Both the position numbers and the translations under genes were made by a program. From NCBI GenBank assembly GCA_022709425.1, contig JAKLIW010000019.1:1-46723 (forward strand): a stretch of DNA of 46,723 nucleotides, given 5' to 3'. Below, piece by piece: positions 38,686-46,723 of the stretch. The stretch comes from a bacterium (GTDB lineage: Bacteria > UBP6 > UBA1177 > JAKLFG01). Position 1 is the first letter of the stretch, and every line of letters starts with the position of its first letter. The notes under the pieces are model-generated. The model did no database searches. It was not told where the DNA came from and was given only the letters and a program-made list of their open reading frames with translations.

Positions 38686-39957
38686 ATGGCACACACGATA
38701 CCGCCCACCGACCCAGCCCAACTCGACGCCGTCCGCGCACGGGTGAAACTGGCCGCCGACCGGCTGGCCGCCGGCAAAATGATCATCATGGTCGACGACG
38801 AGGACCGCGAGAACGAGGGGGACCTCACCATCGCGGCGCAGTTCGCGACCCCCGAATCGATAAATTTCATGGCAAAACACGGCAGGGGACTCATCTGTCT
38901 GTCGCTTGAGGGCGCGCTCATCGACAAACTCGACCTGCCGCTCATGGTGACCGACAACCGCTCAAAATTCGGCACCGGCTTCACCGTGTCGATAGAGGCG
39001 GCCTGCGGCGTCACCACCGGCATCTCGGCCCACGACCGCTCCCACACCATCCTCACCGCGGTCAAAGACGACGCGAAGCCGACGGACCTCGTCCGTCCCG
39101 GCCACATCTTCCCGCTCCGGGCCCGCGACGGCGGGGTGCTTGTCCGCAGCGGCCAGACCGAAGGTTCGGTAGATCTGGCCAAGATAGCGAAACTCAAACC
39201 GGCTGCCGTCATCTGTGAAGTGATGAACGACGACGGCACCATGGCGCGCCGCCCGCAGTTGGAGATCATTTCCAAAGAATTCGATATCCCGATAGTGTCG
39301 GTCGCCGACATCATCGCATACCGGCTCGACAGCGAATCGCTCATAGACCTCGTGGCCGAGTCGGTCCTGCCGACCCGTTCCGGCGGCGAGTTCGCGATAC
39401 GGGTCTACCGCAACCGCATCGACGGCCTCGAACATGTCGCCCTGATAAAAGGGGACATCGCCACGAAAAAGCCGGTCCTTGTCCGGGTCCATTCCGAATG
39501 CCTGACCGGCGACGCCCTCGGATCGCTCCGGTGCGACTGCGGCAGTCAGCTCCAGAACGCGCTGGTGATGATAGAGAAAGAGGGCTCCGGGGTCCTTTTA
39601 TACCTCCGGCAGGAGGGGCGCGGCATCGGACTGGGCAACAAGATAAAGGCCTACCATCTGCAGGATGGCGGCATGGACACCGTTGAGGCCAACATCGCCC
39701 TCGGCTTTGCCCCCGATATTCGCGATTTCGGCATCGGCGCCCAGATACTCAAAGTGCTCGGCATCGGCGATATCCGCCTCATCACCAACAACCCGAAAAA
39801 ACTCATTAGTCTGTCGGGGTACGGCCTGCGGATCGTCGAACAGATCCCGACGCGGACGGGGGTGACGGCGCTCAACGAACGCTATCTGCGGACCAAACAG
39901 GAGAAACTCGGACATACCATCTTTACCAACGATATCCCCAAGGGAGGGAAATCATGA
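38686..39957 (+). CDS. ribBA: Bifunctional 3,4-dihydroxy-2-butanone 4-phosphate synthase / GTP cyclohydrolase II
   Basis: The 423-residue fusion supplies both branches of riboflavin synthesis. The N-terminal RibB half (about 1-215) has [10 protein letters not shown] and the [11 protein letters not shown] block, with R-P-G-H-I-F. The C-terminal RibA half (about 216-423) has the zinc site [14 protein letters not shown] and E-G-R-G-I-G-L. No motif looks damaged, so both activities are expected. AGGGGA lies before the ATG. The stop overlaps the ribH start by ATGA. No FMN riboswitch is seen upstream; the gene follows purA directly. Confidence 0.96.
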   Translation: MAHTIPPTDPAQLDAVRARVKLAADRLAAGKMIIMVDDEDRENEGDLTIAAQFATPESINFMAKHGRGLICLSLEGALIDKLDLPLMVTDNRSKFGTGFTVSIEAACGVTTGISAHDRSHTILTAVKDDAKPTDLVRPGHIFPLRARDGGVLVRSGQTEGSVDLAKIAKLKPAAVICEVMNDDGTMARRPQLEIISKEFDIPIVSVADIIAYRLDSESLIDLVAESVLPTRSGGEFAIRVYRNRIDGLEHVALIKGDIATKKPVLVRVHSECLTGDALGSLRCDCGSQLQNALVMIEKEGSGVLLYLRQEGRGIGLGNKIKAYHLQDGGMDTVEANIALGFAPDIRDFGIGAQILKVLGIGDIRLITNNPKKLISLSGYGLRIVEQIPTRTGVTALNERYLRTKQEKLGHTIFTNDIPKGGKS

Positions 39958-40418
39958 AGACCACGATCATCAACGGTGAACTGACCGGAAAGGGCAAGAA
40001 GTTCGCGATCGTACTGTCGCGCTTCAACAGCTTCCTGAGCGAATCGCTCCTGAAAGGTGCGCTCGACTGTCTGGAACGGCACGAAGCGACTGATGTCGAC
40101 ATCGTCCGGGTCCCCGGATCGTTCGAGATACCGTTCGCCACCAAGAAACTGACCGAAGGCAAAAAGAAGTACGACGCCATCATCTGCCTCGGCGTCCTCA
40201 TTCAGGGCGACACGCCGCACTTCCAGTTCATCGCGTCCGAAACGACCAAGGGTATCGCGCAGGTATCTCTGGAGAGCGGCGTCTACTGCTCCTTCGGCAT
40301 CCTGACCACCGACACCATCGAACAGGCGATCGAACGGTCGGGGACCAAGGCGGGGAACAAGGGGTTCGACGCGGCGTTGGCGGCCATTGAGATGGTCAAT
40401 CTCGCACCGAAGTTATAG
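39954..40418 (+). CDS. ribH: 6,7-dimethyl-8-ribityllumazine synthase
   Basis: The 154-residue enzyme forms the lumazine precursor of riboflavin from the products of both RibBA-side branches. It has S-R-F-N in the first strand, P-G-S-F-E-I-P, the G-D-T-P-H-F-Q catalytic-His block and [11 protein letters not shown]. Length is typical for icosahedral lumazine synthases. Its start overlaps ribBA. RibE (riboflavin synthase) and RibD are not in the window, so the pathway is completed elsewhere. Confidence 0.95.
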   Translation: MKTTIINGELTGKGKKFAIVLSRFNSFLSESLLKGALDCLERHEATDVDIVRVPGSFEIPFATKKLTEGKKKYDAIICLGVLIQGDTPHFQFIASETTKGIAQVSLESGVYCSFGILTTDTIEQAIERSGTKAGNKGFDAALAAIEMVNLAPKL

Positions 40419-40449
40419 GTATTATTCACCATTTAGTGTTCTAACCACC

Positions 40450-40905
40450 ATGGGACTGCGCAGAAGATCACGCGAAAAGGCATTACAGATCATGTACAGC
40501 ATGGAATTCAACCATCGGGGCTCCTACGACGATGCGCTGGATGATTATTATGCCTATTACAATCTGCCCGGGAACTGCCCGGACGCCGATTTTGACGCCG
40601 AAGAGCGGGTGTTTGTGAAATATCTGCTGGATATCGTTTCGGCGAACATTAGGGTGATAGAATCGCTGATAGAGAAGGCGGCCATTAACTGGCGGATGGA
40701 CCGGATCGCCTATATCGAGCGAAATATCCTCCGGCTGTCGGTAGCGGAGTTGCTGGACGACCAGAACGGGATTCCGTTTAAGGCGACCATCAACGAGGCG
40801 ATAGACATCGCCAAAAAATTCGGCAATAAGGAATCGTCGTCGTTCGTTAACGGCATCATCAACAAGGTGGCCGAGATGATCGACGTCAAGAACAAAAAAC
40901 TCTAA
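40450..40905 (+). CDS. nusB: Transcription antitermination factor NusB
   Basis: The 151-residue all-helical RNA-binding protein acts with NusE/S10 at boxA of rRNA operons. It starts R-R-R-S-R-E-K-A-L-Q-I-M-Y-S-M-E-F and ends with the family's N-E-A-I-D-I-A-K-K-F-G-N-K-E-S-S-S-F-V-N-G block. The ribH-nusB order is widespread in bacteria. I chose ATG 40450; upstream in-frame sequence overlaps ribH and is not conserved-looking. No Shine-Dalgarno is obvious. Confidence 0.95.
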   Translation: MGLRRRSREKALQIMYSMEFNHRGSYDDALDDYYAYYNLPGNCPDADFDAEERVFVKYLLDIVSANIRVIESLIEKAAINWRMDRIAYIERNILRLSVAELLDDQNGIPFKATINEAIDIAKKFGNKESSSFVNGIINKVAEMIDVKNKKL

Positions 40906-40970
40906 AGAGGGGGCAGATGGACCGGAATCGCAACATCCCGCACTTCCACATTAATTTCGCTACAACTTCG

Positions 40971-40986
40971 CATAACATATATTATG
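40971..40986. repeat. AT-rich palindrome before holB, possible -10 region
   Basis: CATAA (40971-40975), six bases, TTATG (40982-40986). The loop contains TATATT (40978-40983), which could be a -10 box for holB, but no convincing -35 box is 17 bases upstream. The rest of the 40906-41005 gap shows nothing else. Confidence 0.3.
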
Positions 40987-41005
40987 TCAACTTGAAGGCG
41001 GTTTG

Positions 41006-41803
41006 ATGGCGGGTATGCTGGAGCAATTGATCAAGGCGACCGATAAGGGTCGCCTTCCGCATGCGATCCTTCTCTGGGGCCCGATGCCGCAGAAGGAAAA
41101 AACGACGCTGGTCATCGAGCTCTCCCGCCACCTCATGGGACTTCGCCGCAAGCTTTCAAAGCGGGACTTCCACCGCCAGGCAAACGATGGAATGCTAATT
41201 GATTTCAAGATGTTGATTCCTGATGACAAATACTCTAAGGAGTCCATCGCTGTCGAGCAGATCGACCGTCTTGACGAAGAATTGGCGCTCTACCCGTTCG
41301 AGAGCACCAATCGGATCGTCTATATTCCGAATGCCGGGCTCATGACCCCACAGGCGCAGAACTCTCTGCTCAAGAAACTTGAGGAGCCGCCGGCCAATAA
41401 TTACCTCATCCTCGATGTCCAGAAACCGCGCACTTTGCTCCGGACGATCCTCTCCCGCTGTCTCGTTCTTTATCTTTCCAAGCCGGGAGAATCAACCACT
41501 ATTGAATTCGAAGATTACCTCCACTCACTTTCGAATTCCGACGAGGCTAAGAAGTATCTATCAAAGATTGAGCAATTGTTCGGGGAGACCGAGTCCAAAG
41601 GAGCCGCTTTTCTCTCGTTCTTGCGCCAAATTCTTGTCGACGGAACCCCCTTGCCGGATGAGGAAAAACTACTTCTGTGCGCCTATGCCCTTAAAGAAAA
41701 ACGGCCCGATATCGCCCACGAGATACTCGTGCAGAACGACAACCCCCAGCGGCTGTCAATCGACGCATGTTACTATCATATGTCCACCAGCATCGTTAAT
41801 TAA
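41006..41803 (+). CDS. holB: DNA polymerase III delta-prime subunit (clamp loader)
   Basis: The 265-residue protein starts at ATG 41006, preceded by GAAGGCGG. It has the clamp-loader arrangement: H-A-I-L-L-W-G-P, a degenerate P-loop (P-M-P-Q-K-E-K-T-T, no G-x-x-G-K), A-Q-N-S-L-L-K-K-L-E-E-P-P, and I-L-S-R-C. The CxxC zinc ribbon of classical delta-prime is missing. Delta-prime does not hydrolyse ATP in E. coli, so loss of the P-loop is expected. It is directly followed by ricT, the order found in Bacillus (holB-yaaT). Confidence 0.85.
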   Translation: MAGMLEQLIKATDKGRLPHAILLWGPMPQKEKTTLVIELSRHLMGLRRKLSKRDFHRQANDGMLIDFKMLIPDDKYSKESIAVEQIDRLDEELALYPFESTNRIVYIPNAGLMTPQAQNSLLKKLEEPPANNYLILDVQKPRTLLRTILSRCLVLYLSKPGESTTIEFEDYLHSLSNSDEAKKYLSKIEQLFGETESKGAAFLSFLRQILVDGTPLPDEEKLLLCAYALKEKRPDIAHEILVQNDNPQRLSIDACYYHMSTSIVN

Positions 41804-41813
41804 GGAGTGATCA

Positions 41814-43400
41814 ATGGCAGATAGACGGCATCAGCATCTCAGTTTCGATGAACAGCGGGAATTGGAGATACTCGAAAAGACCCGTAATGAAGGGTTCGTG
41901 GACGAAGAACTCCAAAAAAACAAAAAGGCCGGGGCCCCCATCGCGCCCCTCGGCGGCGGCGAGGCGGTTTATTTTAATTACGACGATCCTCAACCGACCA
42001 TCGAAGAGGCCCTACCGCTCCAATTTCAGGCGGCAGGAAAGATATTCTGGTACTACTATCCAGAGAATCTCACCCTGCCGGAAGAGAAAAAGATCAATGA
42101 AGGCGATATGATAGTTGCCTATAGTGAGCGTGGCATCGAACTGGCGCTGGTGCTCAAACGATCGCTTGATGATTTCAAGATGCAGAGCAAGGTAGACTTC
42201 GTCAAAAAAGGGATCATTCGCAAGGCGACCCCCGATGATCTCAAGAAAGAGGAATCATTAAAAGAAAAGGCAAAGGAAGCGTGGCGTATCTGCGAACAGC
42301 ACAATCGCGAACTCTCCATCGTGATGAAACTGCGCAAGGTCAAGTACACCCTCGATGACTCAAAGGTGATCTTCTACTTCACCGCACCCGGCCGTGTTGA
42401 TTTCCGTGAACTAATAAAGAGACTTGCATCAAGTCTGCGCCGCCGTATCGAGATGCGTCAGATCGGCGTGCGCGACACCACCAAGATACTTGGCGGCCTC
42501 GGACCCTGCGGGATGGAACTCTGTTGTCGCCGCTACCTCCATTCCTTCATTCCGGTTTCGGTCAAGATGGCCAAGGACCAGAACTTGTCACTGAATCCCA
42601 ATAAGATATCGGGCGTTTGCGGACGACTCTTCTGCTGTCTGGGCTATGAGAACCCGGTCTATGAAGAGATCCGCAAACAGATGCCTTATGAAGAGACCGA
42701 GGTTCATGACGCCATCACTAACCGGCGCGGATTTGTAAAGAAAGTCAATGTATTGCAGGGTACCGTGTCGGTCGTTTTCCCCTCTACCGAAACTGAATCA
42801 TACGAAGACCGGCTCATAGAAAAGGTACAGTTCCGGAAAAATGAACAGAACAAATGGGTCATCGACCCGGCGCCGCCGAAACCGGAAAAGGACAAAAAGT
42901 CCGAGAAACCTTCGGTTTTCGGCGATGACCTCAAAGACTATATCCCTCCGTTCCGTCCCGAAAAAGCACTGAAACCGGGAGAGCCGGAACCCCAGAAACT
43001 GGAACCGCGCCGCGATGATCGCGATAACCGAAACCGAGATCGCGACCGTCGACCGACCGACCAGAAAAAGGAAGGTCAGCAACAGAAGCCGGGTGAACAG
43101 AAAAGTAGCAGCAATAGCGGCGGCGGGCGCGACAACCGCGATCGAGACCGCAACCGAAATCGTAATAATAACAACAATAACAAGCCCAAAGAGGGCTCGT
43201 CCGGTCAGCCGCAGAATCAACAGGGATCTCAGGGCAACCGTGACCGTGACCAGCGGCGCGACCGGCGGCCACACCGCCCCGACCGTCCGCGACAGGATCA
43301 GAATAATAAGCCGGCCGCTGCCCCTACCGATCCGGGGAAAAAAGATGGCGGCAACAATTCGGGGAATCCCCCCGCCTCGAACAACAATGACCCGAATTGA
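41814..43400 (+). CDS. ricT: PSP1-domain protein (RicT/YaaT family) with disordered basic tail
   Basis: The 528-residue protein has a PSP1 domain (about 75-265) with the family Cys clusters G-P-C-G-M-E-L-C-C and G-V-C-G-R-L-F-C-C, which in RicT bind iron-sulphur clusters. RicT works with RicA and RicF in controlling RNase Y action and development in Bacillus. The last 160 residues are low complexity, rich in Arg, Asp, Asn, Gln and Pro (for example D-R-D-R-N-R-N-R-N-N-N), unlike the short bacterial homologues, and look like an RNA-binding disordered tail. Its 3' end overlaps the tatD start by 14 bases. Confidence 0.9.
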   Translation: MADRRHQHLSFDEQRELEILEKTRNEGFVDEELQKNKKAGAPIAPLGGGEAVYFNYDDPQPTIEEALPLQFQAAGKIFWYYYPENLTLPEEKKINEGDMIVAYSERGIELALVLKRSLDDFKMQSKVDFVKKGIIRKATPDDLKKEESLKEKAKEAWRICEQHNRELSIVMKLRKVKYTLDDSKVIFYFTAPGRVDFRELIKRLASSLRRRIEMRQIGVRDTTKILGGLGPCGMELCCRRYLHSFIPVSVKMAKDQNLSLNPNKISGVCGRLFCCLGYENPVYEEIRKQMPYEETEVHDAITNRRGFVKKVNVLQGTVSVVFPSTETESYEDRLIEKVQFRKNEQNKWVIDPAPPKPEKDKKSEKPSVFGDDLKDYIPPFRPEKALKPGEPEPQKLEPRRDDRDNRNRDRDRRPTDQKKEGQQQKPGEQKSSSNSGGGRDNRDRDRNRNRNNNNNNKPKEGSSGQPQNQQGSQGNRDRDQRRDRRPHRPDRPRQDQNNKPAAAPTDPGKKDGGNNSGNPPASNNNDPN

Positions 43401-44169
43401 CACCCACGCCCACCTGATATCGCTGATAACCGACAAGAAACAGGACCCCGGAAAACTCTGCGCCGCGATGCGTGACGCCGGTGTCGGAGCTTGCGTCAAC
43501 CTATTGCTTTCAAAGGATGAATCAGACAATCGGCGCCTAGCCGACGCCGCCTGCCATGCCGCCGGGATACGCCTCTTTCATGTCGCCGGTATCCATCCGC
43601 ACGACGCATCGAAATGGGACGGCGACGATTCGTGGGTACGGGCCATCGCCGGAGAGATCATCGCCGTCGGCGAGATCGGCATGGACCTCCACTACGACTT
43701 TTCGACCCCCGACGATCAGGTCCGGATCTTCCGCCGGATGCTGGAACTGGCGGTAGAACTGGGAAAACCGGTGGTCATCCACGGGCGGAAAGCGGAGGAA
43801 AAGATATTCGATATCATCAATGAATATAATGGAATCGGCGACCGCGTCCTTTTCCACTGTTACACCGGTACGCCAGCCACCGCGCGGCGTATCTTCGACC
43901 GCGGCTGGTCCATCAGCCTGCCGGGCATCGTCACCTTCCCGAATGCGGATGATCTGCGTGAGGTTCTGCGGATGGCGCCCGACGGTCAAGTCTGCTTCGA
44001 GACCGATTCCCCCTATCTCGCCCCGGTCCCCCACCGGGGGAAGATGAATCAACCGGCCTATGTATCCGATATCTATAACTATGCCTCGCAACTCACCGGT
44101 CTACCGACGGCCGATTGGGAGGGTCGGGCGGCCCGTTGTTTCAGCCGTGTGTTCGGGGTCACTATATAA
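43387..44169 (+). CDS. tatD: TatD family metal-dependent hydrolase/DNase
   Basis: The 260-residue TIM-barrel protein begins at ATG 43387, inside the ricT tail. Metal ligands are H7-x-H9 in D-T-H-A-H, E in G-E-I-G-M-D, H in V-I-H-G-R, H in F-H-C-Y-T-G and D in T-D-S-P-Y. Family members are 3'-5' exonucleases or deacetylase-like hydrolases. The codon frame supported by these motifs starts here even though a longer open frame exists upstream. It ends one base into the next gene's ATG. Confidence 0.93.
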   Translation: MTRIDTHAHLISLITDKKQDPGKLCAAMRDAGVGACVNLLLSKDESDNRRLADAACHAAGIRLFHVAGIHPHDASKWDGDDSWVRAIAGEIIAVGEIGMDLHYDFSTPDDQVRIFRRMLELAVELGKPVVIHGRKAEEKIFDIINEYNGIGDRVLFHCYTGTPATARRIFDRGWSISLPGIVTFPNADDLREVLRMAPDGQVCFETDSPYLAPVPHRGKMNQPAYVSDIYNYASQLTGLPTADWEGRAARCFSRVFGVTI

Positions 44170-45188
44170 TGGAAAAGCGGCTCGCCTTCACCACCACCAT
44201 CCCGGTCGAGGTCATCATCGCCGCCGGGTACCGGCCGGTCGATCTCAACAATGTCTTCGTCTCCTCACCCGATGCTCCCCTACTCGTGGAACAGGCAGAA
44301 ATTGCTGGGTTTCCCCGGAGCTGCTGCGCGTGGATAAAAGGGATCTTCGAGGCATTCAAAAAGAGCCGCGACACCCTGCCGGTCGATGTCTTTGTGGCCG
44401 TCACCGAGGGCGACTGCTCGAACGCCAAGGTGCTCAAGGAACTCATCGACCTCGAACGGGGGGCGCAGTCCTACCTCTTCCCCTTCCCGCAGGACCGCTC
44501 GCCCGAGGCAATGCGTAATGAAATAGATAAGTTCGCGACGTTCCTCGGCACCACCGTCGCGGCGGCCGAACAGGTGCGGCACGACCTCCGGCCGCTTCGG
44601 AAATCGCTCGAACGGTTGGATGATCTTTCGTGGCGGTATCCGGGACTGGTAAAAGGGATAGAAAACCACTTGATGCTCGTCAGCGCCTCCGACTTCAACG
44701 GGGATCCGGTCGTGTTCCGTAAAGAGGCCGAGCGGCTGGTCGCCGAAAAAGAGGAATTGCTCAAGTCGGGCAACTATCCGAAAGAATTAAAACCTCTCGC
44801 CTATCTCGGGGTGCCGCCGATATTCGATCTCTACTCGTTCCTTGAGGAAAAAGGGGGCGTGGTGGTCTTCAACGAGATACAGCGCGAATTCGCGATGCCG
44901 GGGGAGTTCCCCGACCTTACGGCGCAATACCTTTCCTACTCCTACCCCTACTCTGCCGAGTACCGTTTTGCGAAGGCTATCGGGGAATTACGGCGGCGGA
45001 AGGTCGCCGGTATCATCCATTATGTGCAGTCGTTCTGTCACCGGCAGATAGAGGATATCATTCTGCGCCGGATGGTCGCCGCGGCAAACCTCGACATCCC
45101 GATCATCACGATCGAGGGTGACAAGCCGCAGAGGGAACTCGACGGGCGTCAGAAAACCCGTCTTGAGGCATTCATCGAGACGCTGTAA
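44169..45188 (+). CDS. 2-hydroxyacyl-CoA dehydratase family protein (single subunit)
   Basis: The 339-residue protein matches the HgdB/FldC-type subunits: an N-terminal half with F-P-R-S-C-C-A-W-I-K-G-I and E-G-D-C-S-N, and a C-terminal half with the I-I-H-Y-V-Q-S-F-C-H-R-Q and P-I-I-T-I-E-G-D-K-P motifs. Cys residues at these places normally hold a [4Fe-4S] cluster. A full dehydratase also needs a second subunit and an activator (HgdC type), neither of which is in the window. Some stand-alone family members instead act in benzoyl-CoA-like reductase systems. TAATG couples it to tatD. Its last 15 bases recur at 46621-46635. Confidence 0.8.
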   Translation: MEKRLAFTTTIPVEVIIAAGYRPVDLNNVFVSSPDAPLLVEQAEIAGFPRSCCAWIKGIFEAFKKSRDTLPVDVFVAVTEGDCSNAKVLKELIDLERGAQSYLFPFPQDRSPEAMRNEIDKFATFLGTTVAAAEQVRHDLRPLRKSLERLDDLSWRYPGLVKGIENHLMLVSASDFNGDPVVFRKEAERLVAEKEELLKSGNYPKELKPLAYLGVPPIFDLYSFLEEKGGVVVFNEIQREFAMPGEFPDLTAQYLSYSYPYSAEYRFAKAIGELRRRKVAGIIHYVQSFCHRQIEDIILRRMVAAANLDIPIITIEGDKPQRELDGRQKTRLEAFIETL

Positions 45189-45190
45189 GA
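45176..45190 (+). repeat. 15-bp direct repeat, left copy
   Basis: CGAGACGCTGTAAGA covers the last codons (E-T-L), stop and three bases after the dehydratase-like gene. It is identical to 46621-46635; weaker similarity extends some ten bases further upstream. Confidence 0.85.
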
Positions 45191-45198
45191 GGTTTAGC

Positions 45199-46611
45199 AT
45201 GTTTGTGTTCAAACAGTTGTGCTTTGTTGCTCTGTCCGCCTCCCTGTTGCTCTCTTTAAGTTGCAAGCAGCAAAAAACGCCACTAGTTGATGTCGGTGCA
45301 CCGTATTATATGGCAAGATACGGTAACCAATATCTCTTACTCGATGCGCATGGAAAAGAGATCCCCGGACTATCTCTTTGGGCAATAGGCGAAACATATG
45401 ATGGAATGACCCCCATTGCGAAAAGCAAGGATGGCGGTTGGTTCTTTATTAACGACAATGGTATGCTAATCTCAGAAAGCACTCCGTTCATTGCGGGGAA
45501 TATGTTCACCAGTGGATTAGCCGCCGTGAAAACAGTGGAGAGCAAATACGGTTTCATTGACAAAACGGGGAAATGGGTCATCCCGCCGGAATATGATGAC
45601 GCTGGATTCTTTGACGGCGAAATAGCGCCGGTAAAAAAAGGTGAAAAATGGGGGTATGTAGATATTCGGAACAAAATAGTCATTGATTTTCAATATGATC
45701 TTGCTTTCGGGTTTAATGGTTTTCTGGCACAGGCTATGATTGGAGATAAGCATCAGGTCATAGATAAAACAGGCAAGGTCTTATTTTCAAGTAACAAGTA
45801 CTATGATCTTGTAGTGTTGTCTTCAGAGCTTATGGGACTCCAGAGATTTCCTAGTGAATGGATTCTTCTTTCGAAAGAAAAGGTGATCGCAGGGCCTGAG
45901 AGAAGCTATTATAAGGTGGGGAAATTTCATGACGGCCTTTCAGCAGTGATGCGATTCAAAAAAAACAAGGGATACTGGGGATTTATTGATACCAAAGGAA
46001 ATGAGAAGATCCCTCTGAAATATAACTATGCGACTGATTTTTCCGATGGTATTGCGGCCGTTGAAAAAGAGGGCTTGTGGAATTTCATATCATTAGAAGG
46101 AAAAGCTCTAGCGAGTGAAAAACTCAAAAAGGTCGATCAACAGACACAGCAGGGTGTCTGGATAGTTGAAGATATAAATGGCGATAAGGGGCTATGGTCT
46201 CTGGCAAAAGGTTTTTCAGACATGGAATATGATGAGGTCGGTCCCTTCATTTCTGGACAAACCATTCGCGTGCGGAAGAAAGGACTGTATGGTCTTATCG
46301 ACACCGCAGGGAAAGAGATCCTTCCTGCTCAATACGAAGAGATTAATCAATGTAAAGACGACTCTCATTTTCTCATAAAGAATAAGGGACTTTGGGGGTA
46401 TGGAGATGCTTTGGGAGATATCATCATAACACCGAGATATGAAAACGCCTGCTGTTTTATTGACGACCGAGCTCTTGTCGTTGAAGATAAAGACGGCCCC
46501 CTGTTTGTTGACTTGACAGGCAAAACAATTTTCAAACTAACTAAAAAGTATTCAATGATATGGCGTGTCAATGGAAAGCAACTGTGTGACGATCCGATTC
46601 GGTTCCTCTAG
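45199..46611 (+). CDS. WG-repeat lipoprotein
   Basis: The 470-residue protein has a lipoprotein signal ending S-L-S-C (Cys22, Lys at +2) and a body of WG/KWG beta-propeller-like repeats about 50 residues apart, such as Y-G-F-I-D-K-T-G-K-W-V-I, W-G-Y-V-D-I-R-N-K, W-G-F-I-D-T-K-G-N and Y-G-L-I-D-T-A-G-K. Such proteins are common at bacterial surfaces, without a single assigned function. I chose ATG 45199, six bases after AAGAGG; longer in-frame extensions overlap the upstream gene and lack a signal. The gene is much more AT-rich than its neighbours and is bracketed by 15-bp direct repeats, which suggests it was acquired. Confidence 0.88.
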   Translation: MFVFKQLCFVALSASLLLSLSCKQQKTPLVDVGAPYYMARYGNQYLLLDAHGKEIPGLSLWAIGETYDGMTPIAKSKDGGWFFINDNGMLISESTPFIAGNMFTSGLAAVKTVESKYGFIDKTGKWVIPPEYDDAGFFDGEIAPVKKGEKWGYVDIRNKIVIDFQYDLAFGFNGFLAQAMIGDKHQVIDKTGKVLFSSNKYYDLVVLSSELMGLQRFPSEWILLSKEKVIAGPERSYYKVGKFHDGLSAVMRFKKNKGYWGFIDTKGNEKIPLKYNYATDFSDGIAAVEKEGLWNFISLEGKALASEKLKKVDQQTQQGVWIVEDINGDKGLWSLAKGFSDMEYDEVGPFISGQTIRVRKKGLYGLIDTAGKEILPAQYEEINQCKDDSHFLIKNKGLWGYGDALGDIIITPRYENACCFIDDRALVVEDKDGPLFVDLTGKTIFKLTKKYSMIWRVNGKQLCDDPIRFL

Positions 46612-46620
46612 AGTCTTTAG

Positions 46621-46635
46621 CGAGACGCTGTAAGA
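46621..46635 (+). repeat. 15-bp direct repeat, right copy
   Basis: CGAGACGCTGTAAGA, identical to the 3' end of the dehydratase-like gene (45176-45190). The remaining bases to the end of the window (46636-46723) show no recognised feature. Confidence 0.85.
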
Positions 46636-46723
46636 AACGGCGCTAGTTGGTAACGCAACGATTTTTTCGCACATTTCCTGAGAGCATCCCCAATCCATCA
46701 TAATCACACAGCCATTTCTTCGG

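Noticed and set aside
38680..38690. FMN riboswitch ahead of the riboflavin genes
   Set aside because: Only six bases separate purA from ribBA, and no riboswitch-like conserved structure is present nearby.

Overview
The window is moderately GC-rich, tightly packed DNA from a Gram-negative (diderm) bacterium. It carries an Mla-type lipid ABC transporter, phosphatidylserine decarboxylase, a Xer recombinase, a ppGpp-style promoter set and many secreted lipoproteins. Long Asp/Thr/Pro linkers, Cys-rich 'CGNG..EQCDDGN' modules (DUF4215 style), MopE-like and thrombospondin-type-3 calcium repeats point to a deltaproteobacterial/Myxococcota-like lineage or a neighbouring candidate phylum. I cannot name the species. 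No tRNA, rRNA, CRISPR array, transposase or phage gene was seen, and no stretch over 300 bases lacks a gene.

Layout. 1-1.25 kb: the 3' end of an unknown gene with a terminator-like hairpin, a 64-residue free-standing copy of the glycyl-radical tail of anaerobic ribonucleotide reductase with its own promoter, and a duplicated membrane protein. 1.2-5.1 kb (minus): mlaE-mlaF-mlaD plus an Lgt-like gene; MlaD has a C-terminal beta-barrel-like part. 5.3-7.2 kb: a DUF1016/PDDEXK nuclease-family protein translationally coupled to an AT-rich leucine-rich-repeat lipoprotein. 7.2-11.2 kb: uppP (minus), then khpA, a degenerate ApbE-like membrane protein, and rarA. 11.2-19.3 kb: large exported proteins on the minus strand (M28 aminopeptidase lipoprotein, von Willebrand A lipoprotein, a secreted protein with a Cys tail) around a CPBP intramembrane protease. 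19.4-22.9 kb: a small membrane protein, psd, xerC/D, an M50 protease and a beta-helix transferase-like protein. 23.0-33.4 kb: more lipoproteins, one broken by a one-base frameshift, with cstA between them and a cyclophilin lipoprotein at the end. 33.6-46.6 kb: a four-helix-bundle/zinc-ribbon gene, then the housekeeping run lepA-lepB-purA-ribBA-ribH-nusB-holB-ricT-tatD, a 2-hydroxyacyl-CoA dehydratase-like gene and an AT-rich WG-repeat lipoprotein.

The most unusual signals are: (1) three arrays of exactly five GATC sites spaced 9 bp apart, always in the same reading frame, two of them inside one gene; (2) two accessory genes bracketed by perfect short direct repeats (18 bp and 15 bp), the second copying the 3' end of the upstream gene; (3) five promoters whose -10 box is followed directly by CG(G/C)CCC; (4) the stand-alone glycyl-radical miniprotein; (5) an ApbE fold that seems to have lost its catalytic motifs; (6) an uncharacterised domain of about 150 residues occurring three times in two neighbouring lipoproteins. 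All functions are read from sequence by eye; no database search was run.
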